From: Macrocystis pyrifera
Taxonomy: Eukaryota > Sar > Phaeophyceae > Laminariales > Laminariaceae
Direction: 5' to 3'
Length of the DNA: 64,000 nucleotides
Assembly: GCA_031763025.1 (NCBI GenBank)
Contig: JASSKH010000019.1
Location: 6,840,336-6,904,335, forward strand
Part shown: piece by piece, positions 36,495 through 46,639 of the stretch
Layout of the letters: the number at the start of each line of letters is the position of its first letter
Numbering within the stretch: the first letter of the stretch is position 1
Made by a program: the position numbers and the translations under genes
Notes under the pieces: generated by a model
What the model was told of the DNA's origin: nothing
What the model saw: the letters and a program-made list of their open reading frames with translations, nothing else
The model's database searches: none

Positions 36495-36970
36495 TCGCAG
36501 CACGACTGCCTCGTCAAGGCCCACGGCAAGCACCACGGCAACCCTCGCGGAACGTCGCGGTGAGGCTCGAGGCACCCGCACGGCACGCCAAGGCATGCCA
36601 CGATAATACCCACAGCGAGCTCTGCGGCAAGCCCTGCGGCAAGATCCGCAAGAACAGCCGAGACCAGTTCCGCGGCAAGAATCGCGGCAAGTGCTGCGAC
36701 ACAAGCCACGTCGAGTGCCGCGGTTAATACCGCGGCACGCACCGCGGAGCCGTGCGGCACCCCCCGCGGCATCGTGTAGCCGCGGGGTGTATCACGACAC
36801 CTGCCGCGCGCAGTGCCGCGACGCCTGCCGCGGAACAGCGCCGTGACACCTGTCACGCAGCTTTCCATAGTGCATGCCCTGGCACCTGCCGCGGCACTTG
36901 CCGCGGGTGTAGCCGCGGTATGTGTCGCGACGACTGCCGCGAGCAGTGCCACGGTATTTGTCGAAATGTC
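36495..36970. repeat. 12-bp GCCGCGG array I, two opposed arms
   Basis: The left arm (to about 36740) reads CCGCGGCAAG..., the right arm (from about 36785) reads CTTGCCGCGG..., each with a strict 12-bp step, for example TGCCGCGGCACT, TGCCGCGGGTGT, AGCCGCGGTATG, TGTCGCGACGAC. The arms are reverse complements in unit orientation, so the whole is a degenerate inverted repeat around about 36760. The long minus-strand open frame across it (36952-36026) is a repeat artefact. Confidence 0.9.
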
Positions 36971-37437
36971 CCTCAGGCTTAGACGGCGCGCGAACTGTAC
37001 TATTCTGGCATGAACACGAGTGGAGTGCCTGCAAGCAAGCGCCTTTCACTCTGCAGTGCCTTGCACCAGTGATTGTATTTGTTTGCCTGGGAACGACGCC
37101 CGCTACGCTCAAGCCGTGCGCTTATTGATTATTTCCACGACCAACAAAGAAAAGTGCACACCCAAGCCCTGTACTACGGAAATATAAATATATTAGCCTT
37201 TGTCCTCGATCGCGGAGAAAACCCCATTCGGAACACTCGCTCACTCTAAAACAACGCCTCTCGGAAACATTGATCGCGTGGTGAATGACGACCGATTGGT
37301 TGCACTCACGACTGTGGATGTACTGCTGTATGCCGTAGGTTTGCCTTCAATCTCGAGACAAAGCCGACCCAAGGCCGGCCTGCTTCGTACCTGAAAAGGC
37401 CTGGAAATGAAGAAGGCGGGCTCGAAGAGTTCAAGTT

Positions 37438-37885
37438 GACCCGTGACACTTATCCCGGCACTTGCTGCGGCACTTATGCGACTCTTGCCGTGACACTTGC
37501 CACGGCCTGTACCGTAGGTCTTGTCACAGCACGGGCCTCGACATTGTCGCGGCACCTAAGCGATAATGCCCGCGACACTTTCCGGGACACTTGCTGCGAC
37601 ACTTGCCACCACGGTGTGTCGCGGGTGTTGCCGCGGCAGAAACCGCGGGTTTTGTCGTCGGTAGTGCCGCTGGACTTGCCGCGGACACTACAGCGGATGT
37701 TGCCGCGTGTGGGGTTTACCGCGGAGATTGTCGCGGAGCTTGTCATGGCAAAGCCCCACGGCAATATCCGCGGGTACAACCGTGGCACGATCCGCCGCAG
37801 CTCGTCAGCGGTACCACTTGCCTCGACGTGTCGCGGAATGTCGCGGCAATTGCCGCGACACCTGTGGCGGGCACAGCCACGAAAA
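37438..37885. repeat. 12-bp GCCGCGG array II, two opposed arms
   Basis: The left arm (37438-37740) has units such as CACTTGCTGCGG and ACTTGCCACGGC on a 12-bp step. From about 37745 the orientation flips (CCACGGCAATATCCGCGG...). It is the same family as array I, about 470 bp away, and also degenerate. Confidence 0.85.
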
Positions 37886-38159
37886 AGTAAAACATTGTGC
37901 ATCCCTGTTGGATGCAGAATTCCTGGTCGATCATGTTATTATGTGATTGATCTGCACGATGTTGATCATGCTTGCCAAGTGGGATATGGATAATTATTAA
38001 CCACGACACGGCTCTCGTGCACATGTGCTTACGGGGTGGGATCTGCCTACTTAGTGAGATGCGCTTCCTCCACAACACCTCATAACCTCTCAGATTTTTT
38101 CATTTACTTATTTTTTCTTCCCACTTATTATCTCCGCCCTTGTTTTTATGTATCCCTCC

Positions 38160-38345
38160 TTCAATGTCGAAACTCAGATCCGGGGTCACATGTCAGGCTT
38201 CCCCCCCCCCCCCCCCCCCGACTGCGGGTAGTGCTTTCATGTCTATCGCGAGATTACTCCAGCCTTTCTTCTATCGTCGACTCGCGTCTGATTGTCAGAT
38301 ATACCACTGGTAGGGATCTATTGTAGATGTTCTAGATCGTGATAT
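38160..38345 (+). repeat. Dispersed repeat with C-run, related to 58135-58300
   Basis: Begins AACTCAGATCCGGGGTCACAT and is followed by a C18 run. The opening CTCAGATCCGGGGT and the later CGCGAGAnnACT/CGTCGACT words recur from about 58143. A small inverted repeat GATTACCCAGCCCAGGGTAATC at about 38399-38420 is repeated near 40107. Confidence 0.55.
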
Positions 38346-38549
38346 TGCCGATATGTGAAGGTGTTACCTGCTGAGCTGTAAGGGTAAAATATCGATCGAT
38401 TACCCAGCCCAGGGTAATCCTTTTGACCTACCCGCTTCGATTCAATACGTGGGGAAACAGGGAGATATTTTTAGTTCGGACGCACGCGCAAGCGAACGTT
38501 CGAAAGGAGATTCGAACCCGTGTCTTCGCCGACGTGAAAGGTGCAGGTA

Positions 38550-39000
38550 TTACTGTTGTAACATCGCGTCGTACGTTAATTCGTATATAGTTTGGGATCA
38601 ATGAGGCCTCCTGCTGCGACCAGCCAGGGACTCTCACCCAGGGTTACTACTCCCGCGTTGATTGTCTGGCAATCAACGCGGCACCTCGTCGCAGAGAGTA
38701 AGTACCCCGGTAAAATAAGCACTAACAAAACTGATGTCGTTGTCGACGGTACACCTCGCTACCAACGATGGGCGGGCGGGATGGTCTGTTTTTCCTAGCC
38801 TCTTTCTACTTTGTCGTGCTGTTGTAGAGCTGCGATATCGCTCACGGATTGATACTCAGTCACTGTCTCTCCATACAACAACGAGGCTTTCCCGAAAAGG
38901 GATCCACCCTGCTGCGTCCCCTCTTTTCTGTTCCAGATTGCTGTTGTAACATCGCGTCGTACGTTAATTCGTATGTAGTTTGGGATCAATGGGGCCTCTC
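38550..39000. repeat. Duplicated block with GTTGTAACATCGCGTCGTACG
   Basis: The stretch GTTGTAACATCGCGTCGTAC and the following TTAATTCGTAT...GTTTGGGATCAATG occur at about 38554-38601 and again at about 38943-38990. On the minus strand the first copy is followed by GGGTTCGAATCTCC, which resembles a tRNA B box, so a tRNA-derived SINE is a weak possibility. Confidence 0.5.
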
Positions 39001-39492
39001 TCTGCTGCGGCATGAGATCACACCCATAATTGCTGACCCTTCTCTTATCTCAATGTCGTCGCTCGTTTGATGCGTATCCTTTTGCGGGTGCCTTATATTC
39101 CTTATTGTCCCCAAACTTGTAGCCTAGTTGATTACGGGTTCTGCTACCGTTGGTTGTCCCGTGGGAACGTCGTGTACGATTGTCCATACCCCTCCGGCGG
39201 TGATACGCGCTGAGGTATGCGATCGCGGTGTGATGCACCCGGAACGCGTTTACCTGGTTGTCGGCACGCAGTGTTGTAGCGTGTGTCCGTGCGGTTCTTC
39301 CGGAACTGACATACGCTCATGTCGTGCTTGAGGGGCGAACTATAAGGCTGTTCCTGTGCGGATCAGATTTTGAGCTTCAGATTTCGAGCCGATCGCATTT
39401 TCAGCTGTGAAGTTCGCAAATCGAAACAGTCATTTTATGCGGAAAAATAATATTTATTGTGCGCGCAGAGATTCGAGCAAACAACGAGACCC

Positions 39493-40070
39493 ACCGCTGT
39501 TGTTATGGACTGGCGCCGCGAAGAGACGCGCCGTGTGCGCTGCACTGCGCGTAGCGCCCGAGAGTTCGAGCCCACGCCGACTGCCTCTGGTTTGGTGGCG
39601 AGGAGACATGCCGAGTGCGCTAGAGTCAATCTGTCGTGGTGTTTTTTATTTCACAATGTGCCTGACTGCTGCTGCTGTAGTCTGAGAGTACGTATCCGCG
39701 GAGAGGTGCTCGCCTAGTGCGCTTGGGCCTTCCCGCTCTTGCCGGCTGCAGCCTGGCCACTGAGAGACGTGCCGCCCGCCGACTGCGCGTCGGGCTCAAG
39801 GCAAAGTTACTATATAGCTGTGTCACCAAAGCTCATCGATCGCTCTGCCGCTGCTTGCTGCGTGAATAGCATATTGAATTCAGGGACCATGCCAGTTTGA
39901 TTTGAAATTCTGATGACCCCAGTCGACAGATTTTTTAATCTGACGGCTCGGGCCATCTGAATCTAAGATCGAAAATATTCCGGTTGGATTTTTGCCTATT
40001 CAGACTGCGTAAGCAGAGGCTTTCATTTTTGGGATCGGAACGTAGAAATCTGATGCTCGAAATCGAACCG
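39493..40070. repeat. 0.6-kb dispersed repeat C, copy 1
   Basis: Aligns along its length with 57029-57639, from CTGGCGCCGCGAAGAGACG to CTCGAAATCGAACCG. Inside are four loose copies of a GAAGAGACGTGCCGAGTGCGC word 70-100 bp apart, then CATCGATCG and CTGATGACCC segments. Its right end lies about 140 bp before the visible start of the H3 reading frame. A minus-strand frame of about 48 codons starting MTLAHSA is kept in both copies. It is probably a transposable element of unknown class. Confidence 0.8.
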
Positions 40071-40211
40071 CACAGGAAACAGCCTAATGCTAAAACTTCG
40101 ATCGATTACCTAGCCCAGGGTAATCCTTATAACAGTTGTATGAAAGCATCCTCCCCACGCTTTCTCTCTCTGCATCTGGTTCTGCAGGGCTCGATACAAG
40201 CAAACAGCTAG

Positions 40212-43200
40212 GAAGACGATAAAAAACTGCTGGCAAAAGTATTGCCGGTACCCCCTCCCGCCGCCCGCCGGCCCAGCTTATCACCCGTTCGTCCGGGGCC
40301 CCGACGCGCAAGAGCGACAACAGCAGCAGCAGCAGCAGCAGCAGCAAACAACAGGGGGAACAAGACAACCAGTGGCTACGGTGAGGCCACCCAAAGCAGC
40401 GTCAAGAGGAGGAAGAGGTTCAGACCCGGCGCGCTGGCGCTCAAAGAGATCCGTCAGTACCAGAATTCGACCGAACTCCTTGTGTCGCGAGCGAGCTTCC
40501 AGCGCATCGTGAAAGAGATAGCCAATTCCATCATCGCCGGGTTTCGGTTTCAGTCGACGGCTATCATAGCCCTGCACTTTGCCGCCGAGGCCTACACCGT
40601 GAGTACACAGTACTACCGTACAGCATGTGCTAATATGCCTGGTAGTACTATTGATGCTGTTTAACAATATGCTGCGAGAACGCTAAGCACGAACCTCTTT
40701 TTTCTTGGTTATCCAAGGGGGGGGAAAGCCTTTTCATAACGGGTCATGCCAGCGCGTAGGGTGCGTTTCTTTTAATTGATAGAGGAAACAAATATGCAAT
40801 CAGTGGGATATAATGGATACCGGGCAATACAGATAGGTTGGTTGGAGATCGGATATAATATGACGCAAAAGGGGAACGTGCTGTTAGTTGAGGAAATGCC
40901 TCAATACTAGTCGACTCCAACTGTCTCTAATGGCCGACATACACAGGGAAGGGCGGAGGGCTTCGTAAAATATCGAGGTCCTAACCGTAACACTCAACCC
41001 ACGGCAGGGGCTGCACTTTTTTGGCAACTACCGCCTGCTATGATACTACTGTGCTTCAGGTGCCGGGTATGATAACTGATATACGTTTCAGGACTGGCGC
41101 ATATAACGCTTCGTGGGGTTGAGCGAACCAACCTTATTGAAGTCATGTTTCGGGTGACATATTGAGATCTTCATTTGCTGTGATGAGCTCAGACAATACG
41201 ACACCATCGCCACCGTGCCATTGCCCTCCTGTACAACCGGCATACCCACTGCGATCGTTGTATTTCTCAGGGTACGTGGCTGTAGAGGGTGTGCTGAGTG
41301 TGCTTGTTGGAGTCGGTTGCGGTGGGACACCCCCAGGCGTATGCTCAAAATGTTTTGCAGCTTTGTTGCTACCCGCTCATCATGGTGTCAGAGTTGAAAT
41401 AGTGGCAGTAACATACTGTTCCATCGTAGAAAATGTAAAAGGCAAAACAATCGCGGAGACCGTTGTTTTTTCAGGGGAGAGGGGCCGTCACACGCAGCTA
41501 AGAACTCAAGCAGGCTACACGGGGTAAACAAGTAGAAATGCCGGGTTACTAGCACCCAGAAACCGCCCGTCACGCCAGCGGCCCAGGGAAAGACCCGATG
41601 CTTGCAGTTTGTATTGAAGGTATACCGGTATACCTACGGACGCACATTGTCTAACTGTTTAGTGGCATACCATGGCAGTGGCCGCGGTTACCGGTGGCAC
41701 TGCCATGACACTTGTCATGCCTTGCCACGGCAAGGCCCACGGGTTGCCGTCGGCCATGGCGCTGTCACTGCATGTGCTTGGTTGTACCCATGGCACGTGC
41801 GGTGGGACTTGCCATAGCTTCCCTGCCCACGACAGTGCCATGGCAACCTCCCCACGGCAACCCTCATGGAAATATCCACGGCAATCCCCACGGCAATATC
41901 CACGGCAAGCTCCAGGGAGATCTCCACGGTATCCCAAGGTAGTATCCACGGCAAACTCCAGTATCCATGGACAAGCCCACGGCAAGCCGTGGCAAGCCAT
42001 GGCAATGGCGTCCGCAGGAGCCGCCGGACGCCGCCCCGACCCCCTGATCCCACCCGAACCCGACCCCGCCCACAAGGCGCTGAAATACGAGTAGCCCTCT
42101 GGAGGAGCCGTCGGAGACCCACTCGATCTCCTGGTCGCATCCAATGCTGACTGATCCCGCCACCCGTCAGGGTGGGTTCAGGTCCGAGTGGTATCAAGTC
42201 TGAGTAGGACCAGGGCGTCGGCTAGATGTGGAGATCACGTGGAGATTGCCGTGGGGTTTACCGTGGGGCTTGCGCTGGATATTGCCGTGGGATTGCCGTG
42301 GGAAATGCCGTGGAGCTTGCCGTGGACTTTGCCGTGGGCTTGCCGTGGATATTTGCCTTGGGGCTTGCCGTGGGTATTGCCGTGGGGCTTACCGTGGATA
42401 TATTCATCGGACATGCCGTGGATATTGTCATCGGGCTCGCCGTGGGGCTTGCCGTGGGTGTTGCCGTGGGCCTTGCCGTGGGGTTTGGGCGTGGGTCCCG
42501 CCATGGTACGCCGTGGAGCTCCTGTGGCGTGCCGTGCGCCTCACCAACAGCCTTGGGACTTCAGTAGCGTGCCGTGAGTCTTGACTTGGTGTGCCGTAGG
42601 AATTGCCGCAGGGCTTGCCTTGGTAGACGTGCTGTGGTTTGCCATGGAAAACACCTGGGCATTCCTCGGGATTTTTCCCGCGGTTTAGGGCGAGATTCGG
42701 GATTATCCTGGGGTCCCGTGATAAATGTGAAATCCTGATCCCGCACTAACGAGTCCCGAGTTAATTCTTATATGCCGTTGGCGCGCCCACGGAAAACTGT
42801 ACATCCCGTTTCCGCACAAACGAGCCCCGCGCGAATACTCATATCTCGTTCCTGCACAAACATATCGCGCAAAAATAAGGACATCTCGAATCCCGTGAAT
42901 GGGGTACCAAAAAATCCCGCTGACACGTAAATGCTAATCACCCCCCGGCAGATAGTGGGAAATTGTAACAAGGTACGTACAAGCGTCAGGTTGCGCGTTT
43001 AAACAATGTTGTGTCTCTGTTTTTTGTGTTTCATCATTTATTTTCCGTACAAAAATGTGCTATTAATGCGTAGCACTGTAAATCTGTTGTTAAATACCAA
43101 AAATTTCCCGCTGACGCAAAAAATGTTTTCAGGGCATTCCTCGAGAGTTTTCCTGCGGGTTTGGTCCCGTCGTGGCTGAATCACGTTCCTGGGAGCACAG

Positions 43201-43813
43201 CGGAGGCCGGATCCCAAACAAACAACCCCGTCGAACCCCGTCGTGGCCATTGTAGATGCTGAACTTATATTTCATTGACTGCGGTGGTGATTGACTTTCG
43301 TCCAGGGGAGTCCCGCCGTGGCCATATCCCATACGAACTGTGTCGTGAAATCCCAGGGCAACTGATTCCCGCGGGATACGGTTCAGGAGTCGAAACGGCG
43401 TCCCGGGGAATGCGCTGGAAAATGCCATGGGCTGCCTCGGCATGCCGTGCCAATACCGCGGCTTGTCGTGCCTTGCCATGGGCACTGCCGGTGGATACCA
43501 TGGCATGCAGTGGCAATGCCGTGGCACTGCCACCCAAACGTCAAACGATGTACCAGGTATTCGGTTTTCCACTCTTCGAAAAAAGTCAATAACCTGGTCA
43601 CGGCTAGGCTTGTTACCGTATTGCACAGATGCGCCTCATGGCATCCTCATGGCACCCTCGATGATAACTGTCTTGCGGCCCTCACCGGACACCGCGACGC
43701 GAGAGCAGGTCGGCCTCTTCGAAGACACCAACCTGTGCGCCATCCACGCGCATCGCATCACCATCATGCCGAAAGACATGCACCTCGCTAGACGCCTACG
43801 CGGTGAGCGCTGA
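40212..43813 (+). CDS. Divergent histone H3 variant
   Basis: H3 pairs with H4 in the nucleosome core. Exon 1 (visible to 40598, donor GTGAGT) encodes a non-canonical tail with poly-Ala from a CAG tract, then [29 protein letters not shown] and [18 protein letters not shown]. Exon 2 (43709-43813) adds [34 protein letters not shown] and the stop, so the histone fold is complete; the final Ala of standard H3 is absent. Lys56 becomes Asn and Lys79 becomes Ile, and the ARTKQTARKS tail is absent. Loop 1 has the standard H3 length, without the insertion common in centromeric H3. The frame is open back to a TAG at 40209 with no ATG, so an upstream exon must supply the start; I could not find it. The 3.1-kb intron holds 12-bp repeat arrays III and IV. 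H3 fold sure; a centromeric or other variant role is inference. Confidence 0.93.
40319..40345. repeat. (CAG)n tract within the H3 exon
   Basis: CAG triplets read in the H3 frame as Ala (GCA). It may be translated as part of the tail, or may serve as the acceptor region if the exon truly starts after one of the CAGs, for instance at ACAACAG near 40354. Confidence 0.85.
41665..42625. repeat. 12-bp GCCGTGG array III, large inverted repeat
   Basis: The left arm (about 41665-42005) carries CCACGGCAAT-type units. The right arm (about 42235-42610) carries ATTGCCGTGGGG-type units on a regular 12-bp step, for example TTGCCGTGGGTA, TTGCCGTGGGGC, TTACCGTGGATA. The arms face each other across about 230 bp of ordinary sequence. 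It lies wholly in the H3 intron (40599-43708). Gly/Leu-rich frames on both strands are artefacts of the 12-mer. Confidence 0.92.
43410..43530. repeat. 12-bp GCCRTGG array IV (short)
   Basis: Units include AAATGCCATGGG, CTTGCCATGGGC and CAATGCCGTGGC, some inverted, about 180 bp before H3 exon 2. A paired unit GGGCATTCCTCG...TTTCCNGCGG occurs both at about 42658 and 43133, between arrays III and IV. Confidence 0.75.
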
Positions 43814-45491
43814 TCGAGCGCGCCAGACAAGGGGGCGTGAGATATACACCAGCAGCACGGGCACCAAGACCTTCAACAACGACAACGGACGGCAGATCTA
43901 TACTGCTATACCCCAGACGATACATGCGGGGGTGAATATATGTTTATCACGTCCATGGGGCTTGCCCAGCCTAACCCTGTTACCGCGAGACGGTATTGCC
44001 CATGGTCTTGGGGGGGGGGGGGGGTCGGGGTGGTTTTTTCTGTTCGTGTCACCGCCTCAGCTCAACAGTGGTCGTGCATAATCTGTCGGAAAGGTTACGG
44101 CAGGGGGGAGGAAAGGGTAGTGTTTGTGCCTTTAGCTATAGAAATTTACTGACTGGTATGCTGCAGCGCATAGCTGCAAGCGAAACGTTACGCAAGTGTG
44201 GCCTACGACAGCCTGCTCCTATACTCAGAGTAGGGGCGTTAACCTGCTCCTATACTCAGAGTAGGGGCGTTAACCTGCTCCTACTAAGAGTAGGGGCGTT
44301 CCAGCCCTTCTTTGAATTGCTACTGTACCTGGTTCCCACTACAACAGACTAGTAGTACAGCGTTGGCTGTTTTCATGGGAAAGTTGTTTATACTTTTACT
44401 GTACAGGATATGTGGGTATGGCTCCATGCATAGAGGAAGCGTCTAGGCCAGAGAGCGTCAATTTCGTCGCGATGTTTTTGTATGTACTCGGTTACTACTA
44501 CGACCGAACTGGTACACTGCTGTAGTCCTGTAGGATGGGGGTCGACACGCTGCCCTTCTTTGTGGATGCTTGCATGTACCACGGCGAATACTGTATTCCA
44601 CGCATGTTTGGCGCGGCACTCCTTGCGGTTGCGTGACATGTGGCATTCATGTTGCCTGCGTGGTCACCTGGCACGCGCCACGCTTGTAATATTTACGCGT
44701 TTTATGTACCAATGGGTGCTTGCAGAACGACGGACGTTCACCATGGCGCCCGTCGACACAGAGATTATTGGTAAGATGCCTTGGGAAGTCGGATTCGGAT
44801 ACAGAATAAGGGTCAATCGGAGGGCTGTCGACGCATAATTGTCCTACGCTGTTCACAAATTGTCCGGAGGGGGGTTGTAGAAGTCACGAAGGCAGGGCTT
44901 GGCCGAGATACATACCGGTACATGCTGCTGATCCCCTGAGCGTCTCGGAATTACTACCAGGTGCATGGTGCACTCTGGGCTCAAGTTTGCTAACGCTCAT
45001 CGTACCGGTACCTTTGCGGACGATACTCTTGAGAAGAAGAAAAACTGAAGTATTTTCAACTCCAAATCCAGCCGCTGCTGTGAAGATATTTCGTATGTGA
45101 TGTAATTTCCAGTGATGCCTCAAGTGTTGTCGTTCTCAAGCGATTGTATCACCAAAATGCGCCAAGCCTCTAGCGCACAGACCTTCCTCCTACTTCTTGG
45201 CACACGCTCTTACTGCACTCAGATGCGACGTTTCACGCGTAACCCTGAAGACAGTATTCCCTTACCAACACCACACAACACAACACCGTTCTGACTGCAC
45301 TTAAAAACACGTTGCCTATTTGATCTTTTTCTTTTTTCTTTTTTTTTATCCTCAGGCGGATTGGTGAAAATAAAGCTTAAGCTCACCACACTTCCACGTT
45401 CCCATTTCGTTTCGTGTGTAAATTTAGCCCATAGCTCCCGTTGCAACATCATTGATCAGTCTTCAACGTGTTCGCGTACGTCAACCGGGGC
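43814..45491. other. Downstream flank of H3; no recognised gene
   Basis: Contains a G13 run (about 44010-44022), a 31-bp tandem repeat (44212-44300), and open frames of 70-120 codons on both strands (for example plus 44482-44838, minus 44639-44388) without recognisable domains. Confidence 0.5.
44212..44300 (+). repeat. 31-bp tandem repeat, three copies
   Basis: The unit is CCTGCTCCTATACTCAGAG followed by TAGGGGCGTTAA. The first two copies (44212-44242 and 44243-44273) are identical and the third has a short deletion. Each of the first two has the odd palindrome TACTC-A-GAGTA. Confidence 0.95.
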
Positions 45492-46460
45492 TTAGGCTTG
45501 AAAATATGCACAACGTCGAGAGGGATATTGTGGTCCAGCGCATAGCTCAGAACTGCAGTGCGGAAAGTTAATGCCGGCAGTTCCAACACAGGTACAAACC
45601 CTGCGGACCAAGGATTTCCCATCAATAAAAAAATCCATCGAAAACATTTGACCAAGAAAAAAACTGCGGGCATGAAATGTCCTGTCGCAGAAAATCGCTG
45701 AGAAAACGTCAATATGGCGGGGGGGGACAAAGAACTCCGTTCGAATCGGACATGATGGATTGTAGCCATCACACTCGGGCCATGCCGGAAACAGAATGAC
45801 CATCTCACCACCAAAAAGGAGGGGGTTCACTGATCTCTAGAGAGTTATGGCGTTATGTGTGTGTACCGCACAGTATATGAACTTTCTCGTTAGGACTGCG
45901 AGCGCGATTGGGAGGCAGGCGCTCCCAATTCTACCGTGACCAATGCAAGATCACGGAGGCTTTACTCAAAAGCACTCGGAAGGGGCATAGACAGCCGAAT
46001 GTACGTCTTTGATTATTAGTATTATTATACCATAGCCATCCGACAATGTGTAGCATGAGCTTCAACGTTGATCACTCGTAAAATTGTTACATCCGTTTTG
46101 AACGAAGCCCTGCTTATTTGACGCCATGAACGTCCGAATAAATGTGTGGTCAGTGAAAGCGATTCTTCGCAAATGTGTTACAACTTTGTCTGCTAAAAAA
46201 TAATACAACCGGAAACTGACGCCCACGCAACTCGCATCAGTTCGTCCGCTGTAAAAGGTATGGCGTGTTGACGCCCGACAGAGAGAGTTGCCATCGTCCA
46301 ACGCACAACATGTAGCGCCCAAAACCTCGAGCCTCGAGAAGGTGCAGTCGTCAGCAAGGCAGCCTGTTCCAACAAAAAAGCATGGCGCAGCTGCCGGCAT
46401 CCGACTTGGTGTATCATGACATACTACAGTATTCTCCCACCCCCCACACCTTTTGACCAA
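45492..46460 (-). other. Two consecutive unassigned minus-strand open frames
   Basis: 46460-46062 (132 codons) and 45830-45492 (112 codons, overlapping a 121-codon frame at 45814-45449) are both on the minus strand downstream of the plastid membrane protein gene. Their composition looks protein-like (for example VLGATCCALDDGN; IRTEFFVPPRHIDVFSAIF), but I recognise no domain, splice logic or homology. They may be remnants of an unknown gene or chance. Confidence 0.25.
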
Positions 46461-46639
46461 GGGAACTCTCCTTCAAAGCTACCCCTGGTGTGGGCAGCGC
46501 GCTAACACCAACACAAGAAAAAGGAGATAATAGACGGAAGCCGGCACTTCAAGGAAGAGGTACCGGTAAAATAGGCTATATGCCAGTATCACGTACCATC
46601 CGTGGTACGTGCCGACTGCAAAACCATTCTGGTTCAGCA

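Noticed and set aside
36026..36952. 308-codon minus-strand open frame
   Set aside because: Mostly made by the 12-bp GCCGCGG array, whose period is a multiple of three and keeps frames open; composition is Ala/Arg/Gly repeat, with no domain.
38480..38570. tRNA-like GGGTTCGAATCTCC on the minus strand
   Set aside because: Only the T-arm/B-box part looks right; I could not form an acceptor stem, D-arm or anticodon stem. Kept only as a weak SINE hint.
41659..42584. Several open frames of 90-160 codons on both strands in the H3 intron
   Set aside because: Created by the 12-bp GCCGTGG array; Gly/Leu/Trp periodic sequence on one strand, His/Gly/Asn on the other.
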